Shown: positions 46,525 through 56,187 of the stretch, in pieces
How positions within the stretch are numbered: position 1 is the first letter of the stretch
Layout of the letters: every line of letters begins with the position of its first letter
Virus record (IMG/VR): IMGVR_UViG_3300020172_003394
Coordinates: 1-64,000 of that record
Source of the DNA: a virus
DNA length: 64,000 nt
Direction: 5' to 3' (one strand)
Notes under the pieces: model-generated
What the model was told of the DNA's origin: nothing
What the model saw: the letters and a program-made list of their open reading frames with translations, nothing else
The model's database searches: none
Position numbers and translations under genes: made by a program

Positions 46525-46543
46525 GGCAAAAACGGTTACTTTT
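46525..46543. repeat. 19-bp direct repeat, copy 1
   Basis: GGCAAAAACGGTTACTTTT, identical to 47194-47212. It flanks the 46600-47169 gene. Confidence 0.85.
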
Positions 46544-46599
46544 GAATGAAATGGTGGCACTTACGTGCAAACTATTAACCTATTAATTAAGGATTTAGT

Positions 46600-47169
46600 A
46601 TGAAGATTATCCGATTAGAACAACTTATTCGTGAAGTTGTCGAAGAAACCTTGCAGAACAAATCTAAAGCAGGTGAAGAAGCAAAGCGTCAAGGACTTAC
46701 AAATTTAAAATTTGGTAGGTGGGGTAAAGAAATTGATGGTAAAATGACAACAACGCACGTGTCACAGAACGGAAAATTGGTTGCTGTTAAAAAATCCGCA
46801 CCCACCGCAAAAGGTAAAGTATCAACTGGTGCAAATCCGACACGCCAAGCCACCAAAACCGTCGCAGCCAAAAAAATAGATTCTGTAGCCAACAAATTAT
46901 ATAGACAATATGACCGTGATGGTGACCACGATGATAGATATAGTGGTGTACACGCCGCCACGACAGTTATTACACACAAAAATCCATCTAATGCAGAGGA
47001 ACTATACAAATTGATTGATGCAATGGTAACTGCTACAGAAAAAAGAGATGATAAAGACGGAACAATTACTCCGGATGAGTGGTTTCAAGGCGTATATGAT
47101 TTTCGAGATAAATACCAAAAAACTCTTAATGACCCCACATCAACGCGCATTAAAGATGGGACTAACTGA
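46600..47169 (+). CDS. Structural-region protein with FGRWGK module (189 aa)
   Basis: Starts with an IREVVEET-type helix (LEQLIREVVEETLQ) shared with the next gene, then EAKRQGLTNLKFGRWGKE, a motif repeated in the remnant downstream. The middle is Lys/Ala/Thr-rich; the end carries DRDGDHDDR and DDKDGTITPDEW, two loops of EF-hand style that could bind calcium. Virion or assembly protein is likely; no named family. Confidence 0.55.
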   Translation: MKIIRLEQLIREVVEETLQNKSKAGEEAKRQGLTNLKFGRWGKEIDGKMTTTHVSQNGKLVAVKKSAPTAKGKVSTGANPTRQATKTVAAKKIDSVANKLYRQYDRDGDHDDRYSGVHAATTVITHKNPSNAEELYKLIDAMVTATEKRDDKDGTITPDEWFQGVYDFRDKYQKTLNDPTSTRIKDGTN

Positions 47170-47226
47170 TATGCGTTTTGGTCGATATGGAAAGGCAAAA
47201 ACGGTTACTTTTATTCGGAGAGACAA
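47147..47226 (+). pseudogene. Remnant of a paralogue (LTDMRFGRYGK module)
   Basis: An out-of-frame stretch across and after the 46600 stop encodes KMGLTDMRFGRYGKAKTVTF, paralogous to LTNLKFGRWGK in that gene. It contains the second copy of the 19-bp repeat. Confidence 0.45.
47194..47212. repeat. 19-bp direct repeat, copy 2
   Basis: Identical to 46525-46543; lies between the 46600 gene and the 47227 gene. Confidence 0.85.
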
Positions 47227-47574
47227 ATGGACAAGACATTATTAAAAGCATACATCAGAACCATCGTAGAAGAAGAAGTTACCAGAATTCTTCCTAATCT
47301 TCTAGGTGAAGCTGTGGCACAAATCAAAGGGACACAACAAGTTAACGAAACTGTCGTTACCCCAAGTAAGCCAAAGCTTGACCGTTCAAAGTTAGCAGCG
47401 ATGATGGGATTGGAACGTCACGGAGACACCATAACCGCTACCACAAAGAATATGGTTCTCCCAGAAAATATTCCACACGGGGTTAACTTAAATGACCCAT
47501 CGGTAAAACCAGCGGTGGACGCTATCACCAAGGATTATAGTGCTTTGATGAAAAAGATGGGATTAAGTAAATAA
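47227..47574 (+). CDS. Hypothetical structural-region protein (115 aa)
   Basis: ATG follows CGGAGAG. The N-terminus (LLKAYIRTIVEEEVTRILPNLL) resembles that of the 46600 gene. Polar, helical at both ends. It sits one base upstream of the gp25-like gene and is probably co-translated. Role unknown. Confidence 0.55.
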   Translation: MDKTLLKAYIRTIVEEEVTRILPNLLGEAVAQIKGTQQVNETVVTPSKPKLDRSKLAAMMGLERHGDTITATTKNMVLPENIPHGVNLNDPSVKPAVDAITKDYSALMKKMGLSK

Positions 47575-47575
47575 T

Positions 47576-48019
47576 ATGTCAACTACCATCTATTTAGGTC
47601 AAACACTTCCGTTAAATAGAGGCACTCGTGGATTTTTTCAATCCACGACAAACGCACTGGAAAATGAAAAATCAAAGTTCATTAACTTAATTTTGACTAA
47701 AAAGGGAGAACGTGTAGCAAATCCAGATTTCGGGTGTGACTTATGGCGTTTATTGTTTGAACAAAAGGATGGTGAAATACAAGAGTTGGCACAACAATTT
47801 GTAATTGAAGCTGTACAACGTTTCATGCCATATTTATCACTTCAAAGTATAGAAATTACAAATTTTTCAACATTTCTAAATGATAACAGTATAAATCTAT
47901 ACGTCAAATATGGATTTACAAATAACCCACTCGTGTCAGATGAAGTTCAATTACAATTAAATACAAATCTCGCTGGTGGATTGGTTGTTTCTGGAAGAAC
48001 AACCACTAGAAATTTTTAA
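47576..48019 (+). CDS. Baseplate wedge protein, T4 gp25-like
   Basis: A 147-aa protein. The core NLILTKKGERVANPDFGCDLWRLLFEQ is the gp25/GPW family signature (the ERxxxPxFG block), a lysozyme-like fold without the active site. Gp25 initiates sheath assembly and holds the wedge around the hub. It lies just before the gp6-like gene, as in T4-like phages. Confidence 0.9.
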   Translation: MSTTIYLGQTLPLNRGTRGFFQSTTNALENEKSKFINLILTKKGERVANPDFGCDLWRLLFEQKDGEIQELAQQFVIEAVQRFMPYLSLQSIEITNFSTFLNDNSINLYVKYGFTNNPLVSDEVQLQLNTNLAGGLVVSGRTTTRNF

Positions 48020-48031
48020 TAGAGAACCATA

Positions 48032-49975
48032 ATGGCTACAACCAATAACGTATTAAATAAACTAAGTGTAACACCAAAGGAAGTAAGTTATCTCAACAAA
48101 TCTTTCGTAGATTTTAAAGGTGACTTAATTACCTTTATTAAAACGTACTATCCTACAACCTGGACAGACTTCAACGAAGCAAATCCAGGAATGATTATGT
48201 TGGAATTGGCCGCTTATGTAGGTGATGTATTATCTTTCTATGTAGATAATTCGTTTAAAGAAAATTTATTGGCATATGCAGAACAAGAAGGAAATATTAT
48301 TACTATTGCGCAAGCTATGGGATATAAACCAAAAACTATAATTCCAGCAACAGCAGAAGTATTAATTTCACAAGCGGTTCCGGCACTTGGTGCGGAGGAC
48401 GGATATATTCCCGACCCAAATTATTTTCTAAAAATCGACAGAAATTCAACGATGTCTACATTAGCACCAAATGTAGTAACATTCAGAACAACAGAAATTG
48501 TAGATTTTGCAGATCCAACGGACAGAATTGTTGCTCCACGACAATTGGATTCTGTAACGTTGTTACCCATAACTTATTTGGTTACCAAAAAAGTTAAAGT
48601 TATTGCAGGTGATATTAGACAAGAAACATTTACCTTTGGTGACCCGGAAAAATTTTCTACAATTACAATTGGGGATATTAACATAACCACAATTAGTGAA
48701 GTAGTTGATGCGGACGGATATAAGTGGAATGAAGTTGAATATCTAGCACAAGATACAATTATAGACGACAAAGAGGTGTCTTACACCGCGTCGGTAAGTG
48801 AATCCATAAGTCCTTCATACGCAATTAAATTTAGAACAGTTCCGCGTAGATTTGTTACACGACTTACACCAGACAAAAGAACACAATTGATATTTGGTTC
48901 TGGTAGAGGTAATGCCTCCGAAGATATTGTCTATCTTGACTCACAACAAGTAGCAAATACAGAATATGGTACACGGCTAGCAAGTGTGTCACTAAGCAAT
49001 ACCGATTTGTTAAATACGGATAACTTTGGATTGGCACCAGCAAATACGACCATCACTGTTACGTATTTTACTGGTGGTGGAGTAGATAGTAACGTATCAT
49101 CAGGAACTATTTTACAAACGGGACAATTAAACATCTTAAATAGAACCACGGAATTTAATCAAACAGAACTTGATTTATTTAATGATATCGTAAGCACAAT
49201 AACCGTATTTAATGAAATGCCAGCGAGAGGTGGGCAAGATGGTGAAAGTGTTGAAGAAATTCGGCAACGTGCATTAGCAAGTTATAGTGCGCAAAATCGT
49301 GTTGTAACTCGTAGAGATTACGAAGCAAGAACCTTGGCAATGCCAGCACAATTTGGAGCAATTGCAAAGGTATTTGCTATCTCCGACAGTTTACAAAGTA
49401 AAATTCAAGAAGAAACAACACCACAACAGCAAGATGATACTATTCGACAATATGTTGAAAATTATCCAAAACCAAATGCAATAAATTTGTATGTGTTGGG
49501 ATATAATCAAAGTAAAAAAATTACCACACTAAATAGTTTGGTCAAGTCAAATCTGCAACAATATCTTTCACAATATAGAATGTTAACAGATCAAGTAAAT
49601 ATTCTTGACGCATTTGTAGTGAATATTGGTGTAAATTTTGACATTACTGTGTTCAAAAATTACAATATGTCTGACGTTATAGCTGTATGTCTTGGTACCA
49701 TCAAAGATTATTTTGATATTGATAAGTGGAATATTAATCAACCACTTCGTTTAGGTGACTTATCATTATTATTAAATGCACAAGATGGTGTGCAAAGTGT
49801 TAATAGTGTCGAAATTGTTAACAAATATTTCTTTAAGAATGGTAGAGATTATCAACTATATCGTTATGACATCGCAGAAGCAACCGTTGATGGAGTTATC
49901 TATCCATCACTTGACCCGTGTATCTTTGAAATTAGATATCCAGAAGATGATATCGTAGGAAGTGCAAGACAATGA
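48032..49975 (+). CDS. Baseplate wedge protein, T4 gp6/baseplate J-like
   Basis: A 647-aa protein. The N-terminal LKTYYPTTWTDFNEANPGMIMLELAAYVGDVLSFYVDNSFKENLLAYAEQ-type block is characteristic of T4 gp6, with RQRALASYSAQNRVVTRRDYEA near residue 410 (baseplate J-like domain). Gp6 forms the inner ring of the baseplate with gp7. It starts 12 bp after the gp25-like gene and overlaps the next gene by 4 bp. Confidence 0.9.
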   Translation: MATTNNVLNKLSVTPKEVSYLNKSFVDFKGDLITFIKTYYPTTWTDFNEANPGMIMLELAAYVGDVLSFYVDNSFKENLLAYAEQEGNIITIAQAMGYKPKTIIPATAEVLISQAVPALGAEDGYIPDPNYFLKIDRNSTMSTLAPNVVTFRTTEIVDFADPTDRIVAPRQLDSVTLLPITYLVTKKVKVIAGDIRQETFTFGDPEKFSTITIGDINITTISEVVDADGYKWNEVEYLAQDTIIDDKEVSYTASVSESISPSYAIKFRTVPRRFVTRLTPDKRTQLIFGSGRGNASEDIVYLDSQQVANTEYGTRLASVSLSNTDLLNTDNFGLAPANTTITVTYFTGGGVDSNVSSGTILQTGQLNILNRTTEFNQTELDLFNDIVSTITVFNEMPARGGQDGESVEEIRQRALASYSAQNRVVTRRDYEARTLAMPAQFGAIAKVFAISDSLQSKIQEETTPQQQDDTIRQYVENYPKPNAINLYVLGYNQSKKITTLNSLVKSNLQQYLSQYRMLTDQVNILDAFVVNIGVNFDITVFKNYNMSDVIAVCLGTIKDYFDIDKWNINQPLRLGDLSLLLNAQDGVQSVNSVEIVNKYFFKNGRDYQLYRYDIAEATVDGVIYPSLDPCIFEIRYPEDDIVGSARQ

Positions 49976-51003
49976 GATTATTCCTAACTGCCTCCGCAGA
50001 TAATACGTTATATCAACGTAATCCAACAAGAAATGCTGGCTTAGATGAAATTCTTGAAGTGGGCAAAGTAGCAAATCCAGAAGATTTAGAACTGGCGTAT
50101 ACAGGAAGTTCTGCACGAGCACTTGTAAACTTTAATATTACAAACAGTGGATCGTTTCCATCAACTGCGTCGTATTATTTAAATTTAAAAATTGCTAACG
50201 CAACTAAGTTGCCATTTTCACAAGAACTTATTATTAATAAAATATCAGCTTCTTGGACAGAAGGTAGTGGATATTATATCCAACAAACTGTGAATCCTGG
50301 TGACGGTTCAACCTGGAGACAATCTAACACATCCGTGTCTTGGAGTATTGCGGGGGGTGATTATTACACAACACCATCACAAAGTGTGTTACTAAATGAA
50401 TATCCATTACAAGATTTACGAATTGATGTGTCGGCAATACTACAGCCAGTTGTATCTCAATCATTACCTTGGTACGGACTGGCAATAGCATTTCCAAGTT
50501 CCTCCGAAATAGATTCTGTAAATGAAGGTAATATTAAATTTTTCTCTAGACAAACACATACAATTCACCAACCAACGTTGGAAATCGTGTGGGATTCATC
50601 AACATTTGTCACTGGTTCACTTAAACAAATTCCAAATACCTACGATATTCAGGTTGTTCCTAAAAACGTAAAGGAAACATATGTTCGTGGGTCAAAAGAA
50701 AAAATAAGATTGGTAGTACGTGACAAATATCCACAAAAGAACTTTAATACAGAATTACGATACAAAAACGTGTATTATTTACCAACATCATCGTATTTTA
50801 GTATAATTGATAGACAATCGGGAACTGTAGTATCACCGGCGGATGAATTTGCAAAGTTAAATTGCGATGCAACAGGATCACACTTTATACTTGATACATC
50901 AAATCTTTACAGAAACAGATACTACGCAGTTAATATTGATATTAATAATGGTGATTCCGACACCAATATACTTTCGGAAATATTTACATTCTTGGTGAAG
51001 TAA
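49972..51003 (+). CDS. Tail or baseplate protein, DNRLRE-like (343 aa)
   Basis: Beta-rich protein with MRLFLTASADNTLYQ at its start and LVNFNITN near 45, reminiscent of DNRLRE-type repeats that occur in surface and tail proteins. The C-terminal part (about 225-343) forms another beta domain. It overlaps the genes on both sides and belongs to the baseplate operon. Exact role unknown. Confidence 0.6.
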   Translation: MRLFLTASADNTLYQRNPTRNAGLDEILEVGKVANPEDLELAYTGSSARALVNFNITNSGSFPSTASYYLNLKIANATKLPFSQELIINKISASWTEGSGYYIQQTVNPGDGSTWRQSNTSVSWSIAGGDYYTTPSQSVLLNEYPLQDLRIDVSAILQPVVSQSLPWYGLAIAFPSSSEIDSVNEGNIKFFSRQTHTIHQPTLEIVWDSSTFVTGSLKQIPNTYDIQVVPKNVKETYVRGSKEKIRLVVRDKYPQKNFNTELRYKNVYYLPTSSYFSIIDRQSGTVVSPADEFAKLNCDATGSHFILDTSNLYRNRYYAVNIDINNGDSDTNILSEIFTFLVK

Positions 51004-51728
51004 TGACATTTGATGATTTGATTAAAACATTTAAGGTGCAACCAGAGTTGAATAGACAATTTTGGACATCCGATAATAAACTTAATCCAACTATTCGTAA
51101 GGCTCTTATGAAAATTGCAAAAGAGTTTTACGATAGTATTGAGTTGGAAAACAAACCCAAGGTTAAAGATATTGTTTTTACTGGAAGTTTAGCAAACTAT
51201 AACTACTCAGAGTATTCTGATGTTGATTTACACTTATTATTTAATTTTGGTAAAGATAAAGAAGTATTATCACAATTGTTTTTGTTAGCAAAGTCAAAAT
51301 GGAATGATAAGCACGATATTACTATCAAGGGATATGATGTAGAAGTATACGCTGAAGATGAAAGTTCACCACACGTAGCAACTGGGTTGTATAGTGTGTT
51401 AAAGGATACGTGGATTAAAGAACCAACGAAAGATACACCAGTATATGATGAACAAGACGTAATAACCAAGGTGCGATATTTTGTTGGTATGTTTGATCAA
51501 TTAGTAAATCAATACAAGGCTGGTCAATTGGATGGTCTTGATAAAAAAATAGAAAAATTTAGAGACAAGTTGGGTAAGTTTAGACAATCTGGATTAGAAA
51601 AAGGTGGAGAATTTTCCACCGAAAATCTTGCATTTAAGTTATTACGACGAGCAGGATATATGGAAAAATTGGCAAATTTACAAAATATGACGATAGATAA
51701 ACAACTCTCAGTAGCGGAAACAAAGTAA
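51003..51728 (+). CDS. Nucleotidyltransferase-like protein
   Basis: A 241-aa protein. FTGSLANYNYSEYSDVDLHLLF (near 59-80) is the GS-x9-11-DxD signature of pol-beta-type nucleotidyltransferases. YDVEVYAED near 115 may supply the third Asp. These enzymes transfer nucleotides to RNA, protein or small molecules. Its place inside the baseplate operon is unusual but recurs in related phages; the role is unknown. Confidence 0.75.
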   Translation: MTFDDLIKTFKVQPELNRQFWTSDNKLNPTIRKALMKIAKEFYDSIELENKPKVKDIVFTGSLANYNYSEYSDVDLHLLFNFGKDKEVLSQLFLLAKSKWNDKHDITIKGYDVEVYAEDESSPHVATGLYSVLKDTWIKEPTKDTPVYDEQDVITKVRYFVGMFDQLVNQYKAGQLDGLDKKIEKFRDKLGKFRQSGLEKGGEFSTENLAFKLLRRAGYMEKLANLQNMTIDKQLSVAETK

Positions 51729-51729
51729 T

Positions 51730-52944
51730 ATGTCACTTCTCAGTGCTATAAACACCACAATAGTTCGAGTTACAGAATTTACAACAGGTTCATCTGACCT
51801 GGTATTAACTATACCATTAACTTCTGGTGAAACCGTTCAATTTACTGCAGAAACACAATTTTTTACTCCACGACAAATTGCAACAAGTCGTTCTGATGTG
51901 TTGGGGTTACCAAGTCAAAGTGTTGTCGAATACACAGCAAATAATATTCCTGTAATTAAATTACCAATTGGTGCAGTGGATATTACAACACCACAATTCT
52001 ATCCAGTTTCTATTGTAAGTGATGTATATCAAGGAATTGACGGAGTTGCTGGATTCGGTAATATAGATAATTTTTTTCAAGAACTTACGGATGACTTGGA
52101 AGTACCTGATGACGAATTAACAAATTTGCGTGCACAACGTGATGCGGCAATGCAAGCTGCACTAGCACTTGATGACTTAGCAGCAGCATCCGATAGTGGT
52201 AACTCAGCGGCAATTGAAGAAGCAAACCAAGCTATCGATGAAGGATTGGCATCGGCAATCGTGGAAGAAGAACCAGACCCATCAACTATATTAACAGCTG
52301 AAGAAGCAGACGAATTGGGTGCACTGGATTTGGTTGGGTTAACCGACGATTTTGGAACCACAGATGGGGCAGACGATATTATCGACCCAACACCAGAGGT
52401 ATTAGAAGAAGATTTAATTGAAAAACTTCCATTATTACCTGGTAACAAAAAGCTCAGAGGCATTGATACGATTAATCAAGCTATCACACTTCTTAATAGT
52501 GGTATCCAAGCAGTAGAAGAATCTTCCCAATCGGGTACAGACGAAGATGGTAAATGTAAATTTATCAAGGTAGCAAAGGGTAAAAAAGGATTTTTGGGAG
52601 TTGGTAAAAGGAAAGAACGTAAAGTATCTCGGGAAGATACACAAAAAAAACTTGACTTAGTAAAACAAGATATAGAAGCACAGCGAGCAAGCAACGTAAC
52701 TATTATTGCTACAAAAAGTGGTGTACCAACCTACGTGTCTACAGCAAAATTAGCCACATTTGGTAGGGCAATCGAATCAACTAAAGTGGGAGCTTTGGGA
52801 GCTATAGCAGCAGTAACGCGTACCGGTGCAGGTAGAACAACGGTACCAAGAGGTTCTACACCAATGAGAAGAAATTCAGCGCTCAAACTTCTAGAATCAA
52901 CAGCAAAAGAATTACAAAAAATATTAGATAAAGAGTGTAATTAA
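51730..52944 (+). CDS. Structural protein (404 aa), acidic middle
   Basis: The first 110 residues are a beta-rich domain. Residues about 120-225 are helical and acidic (Ala/Asp/Glu-rich), and the C-terminal third is basic and helical. KGKKGFLGVGKRKERK near 285 is a basic patch. Likely a baseplate or tail component; no family is recognised. Confidence 0.5.
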   Translation: MSLLSAINTTIVRVTEFTTGSSDLVLTIPLTSGETVQFTAETQFFTPRQIATSRSDVLGLPSQSVVEYTANNIPVIKLPIGAVDITTPQFYPVSIVSDVYQGIDGVAGFGNIDNFFQELTDDLEVPDDELTNLRAQRDAAMQAALALDDLAAASDSGNSAAIEEANQAIDEGLASAIVEEEPDPSTILTAEEADELGALDLVGLTDDFGTTDGADDIIDPTPEVLEEDLIEKLPLLPGNKKLRGIDTINQAITLLNSGIQAVEESSQSGTDEDGKCKFIKVAKGKKGFLGVGKRKERKVSREDTQKKLDLVKQDIEAQRASNVTIIATKSGVPTYVSTAKLATFGRAIESTKVGALGAIAAVTRTGAGRTTVPRGSTPMRRNSALKLLESTAKELQKILDKECN

Positions 52945-52946
52945 TA

Positions 52947-53837
52947 ATGGCAAATCAAGAAAATTATGTTGAAGTAATACCAAGTAATCCACAAGCATTT
53001 CCTGTTTCACGTATAGCAGAATCGGGAAACGATATAGATATCATTCAAGGTAGAATACCAGGACAGTTTGGATTCGACGTAGACGATAATATTGAAATGC
53101 ATTTCTACGATACCGCAAATCGATTGGTTGGGTCAGTAGTCGTACCCATATCCACAGGAATAATATCTGCAAGAACGATATTACTGCCTGACGGAATTAC
53201 AGACGAAAAGGTAGTTATTGATATGACCCGTGTTCAAAAAGAACTTGGTTTATTAATACCACCAGGAACATACTCCGTAACATTAAACTTATTTTCTGAT
53301 GAAATTGGGTCATATACAAATCCAAAAATGATTATCGAAGAAGTTTCACCTTCAAGAACAGAATTACGATTGGGTTTTACAAATACGTTTACACAAACAG
53401 AACAAAGTGAATTATTTGAGTTTGTAGAACCCTCGGTTCCACGTGTAGTCGCCGCTGGATTTGTAGCTGGAACCATTGGAGTAGAATCTGCGGATGTTAT
53501 AGATACAAGTGAATTGGGTGTAGCAACGGGACAAATACAAATACAACAATTCATAGATGCAGTATTGAATGAATTACAAGTACGACAACCAGATTTATTC
53601 TTTAATTTATTTGATATAGAACCAGACGCACCAGAAAATCTTAGTTTAACAATAGAATATTTATCTAGTGTTATTTATGAAGAGTTCGTGTCGTTGTTAG
53701 AAGTAACAAGAAATACAAAACAGTTTGATAGATTGCAAGAAAGTGAAGTAGCAGTATTAATTGAACGCGCGGTAGACAACGTATTAGTTAATAATAATAT
53801 CAATCTGTTTACACAAAATACAATTCGATATATTTGA
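52947..53837 (+). CDS. Structural protein (296 aa)
   Basis: The N-terminal half is a beta-sandwich-like domain (about 20-135), followed by a helical C-terminal half (about 190-290). It starts two bases after the preceding gene. It may be a baseplate wedge partner. No named family. Confidence 0.5.
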   Translation: MANQENYVEVIPSNPQAFPVSRIAESGNDIDIIQGRIPGQFGFDVDDNIEMHFYDTANRLVGSVVVPISTGIISARTILLPDGITDEKVVIDMTRVQKELGLLIPPGTYSVTLNLFSDEIGSYTNPKMIIEEVSPSRTELRLGFTNTFTQTEQSELFEFVEPSVPRVVAAGFVAGTIGVESADVIDTSELGVATGQIQIQQFIDAVLNELQVRQPDLFFNLFDIEPDAPENLSLTIEYLSSVIYEEFVSLLEVTRNTKQFDRLQESEVAVLIERAVDNVLVNNNINLFTQNTIRYI

Positions 53838-53845
53838 GGTAATGT

Positions 53846-55651
53846 ATGGCTAATGCAGCAGATTATTTACGGTTAGATACAACACAACTTCTTAACACGT
53901 ATAAATTACGAACTCGTAATATTACTCCCAGTAGTTTTGTTGCAACAAATATTGCACCAAATTACAGATTGTCTGTAACGATAATACCAACACTTGATTC
54001 GGTATTAGTCACACCATCGGCATTCACATTAGAACCAAACACATCAATTACAGTAACAGTTGCATATAATACTGCAGAACTGGAATTGTTATCTGCGGGT
54101 ACGCTGATCGGTGCATTAGATATGTCGGTATCGGCAATTGCAACTATAATTCCAGAAACTCCAGCGGCACCACCACCACCACCACTACCTCCAGCACCAC
54201 GACAAATTATATCACGAGTACAAATCACACCAACAAATTTCACATTCAACGAAGTAAACGAATCTCGGCAAATTACTGCACAATTGTTTGTAGATGATGT
54301 TGTAGTTCCTGATCCAACATTTAGATGGTCGTTGGAAAATGACACTGGGCAGGCATTTAGGATTGATGAAACTAGTGGTATAGTACGTGCATTGAAAACT
54401 GGAATAAATATTGCACAGGTAAAAGCACGAGTTGTAACACCGGTCCAATATTCACAAACTGTTGGGATATCTAACGTTGCAACAAACATTCCAGTTGTGG
54501 GGGGTGTAACAGGAAATCTTGTTGTTACAGTACTTGGACTTCCACCAAATATTGACGCTAGGGTGTCAATCAGTGATCTTGCCGAGGACAATTTTGTTCT
54601 CCAGGTGGGAAGAAGTCAAACATTTACTAATGTTCCTGTAGGAACATATACTATCACACCATCTGTTGTTACATCCGGTGGAGAAAATTATAATCCATCC
54701 GGCGGTGGCCGAATTGATGTTAGACCTGGTACCAACGAATTTATTATCACATATACACGACAAGAAATAAGTGAATACACCATTAACATTGTTGCATTAC
54801 TTGATAGTGTAGGTAGACCGATTCCACCTAACGCAACATTGAACATAGGTGATAGATTCACCGTTCGAGCAGAAACATTGCGAAATAATAGATTATCTTT
54901 TGTGGGACCAATACAATTCAATGCCACAAATACAACGGAAGCAAGTATACGAAGTGAAGGAGCGGGGGGTGGTGCTGGCGAACCGACAATAGTTGCGGAA
55001 TCCGGAGCCGTCTCGTTCCAACAAGGAGTAGCAGAGGCAACATTTACTGTATCTAATTCTGGACAAGTGGTAATTAATGCTATAAACGCAACAGCAGGAT
55101 CTGCTACAAGAGTGTTACAAGTTAGACCTAGACAAAATACAATTCGTATGGTGTCATCACCAAATATTATTTCTGGGCAGTGTGTTGAATTATCCGCTAC
55201 CGTATTGGTGGATGGTAGACCAACAGGAATTCCCGTGGAACTTACTTTGTCCGGAACAGCACCTGCTACAATTAGTAATATTCCTTGTGATACGGGACCA
55301 ACAGGTCCACAAAGTGGTGGTGATAAGAAATATGTATCGGTCAATCTTTCATCATTGCTATTTTCGTTCCAACTGCCAAATACCCCAGGACCATTTGGTA
55401 CTCAATTTCCCGGGGAGTTTATTACACCGGCAACATTAAGCATTCAAGGAACCGACACTCAACCCGATGGAGTATTTACCAAATATGCAGTTGGGTCGTC
55501 GGTCACTGTGTCGGTCAATAACATTGATAGTCGAGTTCAATTCAATGGATGGACTAACAATGGACAATTGGTTTCTAACCCAACAACGTATACGTTCACG
55601 GTTCCAGACCAAAACGTAATTACTTTGACCCCCACGTTTGTTGCTCGTTAA
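53846..55651 (+). CDS. Tail-associated protein with Ig-like domains (601 aa)
   Basis: The N-terminal 100 residues are a beta dom., then a Pro-rich hinge (PPPPPLPPAP near 112) and a Big_2-like domain (about 122-210: ISRVQITPTNFTFNE...TSGIVRALKTGINIAQVKARV). Further beta-sandwich repeats run to the end. Ig-like domains on phage tails help weak surface binding. It ends the first structural run; small duplicated genes follow. Confidence 0.6.
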   Translation: MANAADYLRLDTTQLLNTYKLRTRNITPSSFVATNIAPNYRLSVTIIPTLDSVLVTPSAFTLEPNTSITVTVAYNTAELELLSAGTLIGALDMSVSAIATIIPETPAAPPPPPLPPAPRQIISRVQITPTNFTFNEVNESRQITAQLFVDDVVVPDPTFRWSLENDTGQAFRIDETSGIVRALKTGINIAQVKARVVTPVQYSQTVGISNVATNIPVVGGVTGNLVVTVLGLPPNIDARVSISDLAEDNFVLQVGRSQTFTNVPVGTYTITPSVVTSGGENYNPSGGGRIDVRPGTNEFIITYTRQEISEYTINIVALLDSVGRPIPPNATLNIGDRFTVRAETLRNNRLSFVGPIQFNATNTTEASIRSEGAGGGAGEPTIVAESGAVSFQQGVAEATFTVSNSGQVVINAINATAGSATRVLQVRPRQNTIRMVSSPNIISGQCVELSATVLVDGRPTGIPVELTLSGTAPATISNIPCDTGPTGPQSGGDKKYVSVNLSSLLFSFQLPNTPGPFGTQFPGEFITPATLSIQGTDTQPDGVFTKYAVGSSVTVSVNNIDSRVQFNGWTNNGQLVSNPTTYTFTVPDQNVITLTPTFVAR

Positions 55652-55772
55652 TATCCGTATATAACCTTCTACCACTTAAAATAGATTATAAAATGGTTAC
55701 CAAAAGAACAACGTAAGAAAATTCTTCTTCTCTCCAATGACATGCGGATTCATTCCGGCACCAGTCGAAGAA

Positions 55773-56129
55773 GAAGATATAAATCAATTCTTCCAAAGTA
55801 TTGAAATCAAACCGAAAACGAACAGCAACAGGGATAATTTATGACAACAACACAATATATACGAAGTCAGCAAGGAACAAGCGGTACTATAGTTGTTACT
55901 GCACGCGCAGTAGATCCTGACGGAAGTATTATCGTAGAAACGTATAACATTGCAGTTACTCCAGTACCAAGTGGAGGGCAAACATCTGGAGGCACAAACC
56001 CTCAAAGTGGAGGGCAAGGACCAGGTGAAGGAGAAGATATAAATCAAGTCTTCCAAAGTGGTGAAAATCAAAACTAAAGTGAACAGGAACAGGGATAATT
56101 TATGACAACAACACAATATATAAAAAGTC
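55773..56129. repeat. Tandem duplication, about 261-bp period
   Basis: The block around GAAGATATAAATCAA ... CAGGGATAATTTATGACAACAACACA occurs at 55773 and again at 56033. Each copy begins a small frame with MTTTQYI. The 5' part of copy 1 (55652-55840) has no intact frame. Confidence 0.75.
55841..56077 (+). CDS. Small Ig-like repeat protein (78 aa)
   Basis: ATG lies in the first copy of the duplication, after CAGGGAT. A single beta-rich part (residues 12-45) resembles one strand set of the preceding Ig-like protein, followed by a Gly/Gln-rich tail (PSGGQTSGGTNPQSGGQG). The upstream 55652-55840 region may be a decayed copy. Confidence 0.45.
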   Translation: MTTTQYIRSQQGTSGTIVVTARAVDPDGSIIVETYNIAVTPVPSGGQTSGGTNPQSGGQGPGEGEDINQVFQSGENQN

Positions 56130-56179
56130 AAAATGAAATTATTGCTTCTGGTGATAATCGTGACTTTCTTGTAAGATAG
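56102..56179 (+). CDS. Truncated duplicate of the 55841 gene (25 aa)
   Basis: Begins with the same MTTTQYI as the gene at 55841 but diverges and stops after 25 codons. It ends eight bases before the next large gene. It is probably a remnant rather than a functional gene. Confidence 0.3.
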   Translation: MTTTQYIKSQNEIIASGDNRDFLVR

Positions 56180-56187
56180 TAGAACTT

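Noticed and set aside
53962-54591. Minus-strand frame of 209 codons in the tail gene
   Set aside because: It is a mirror of the low-complexity Thr/Val-rich plus-strand gene, with no start signals.
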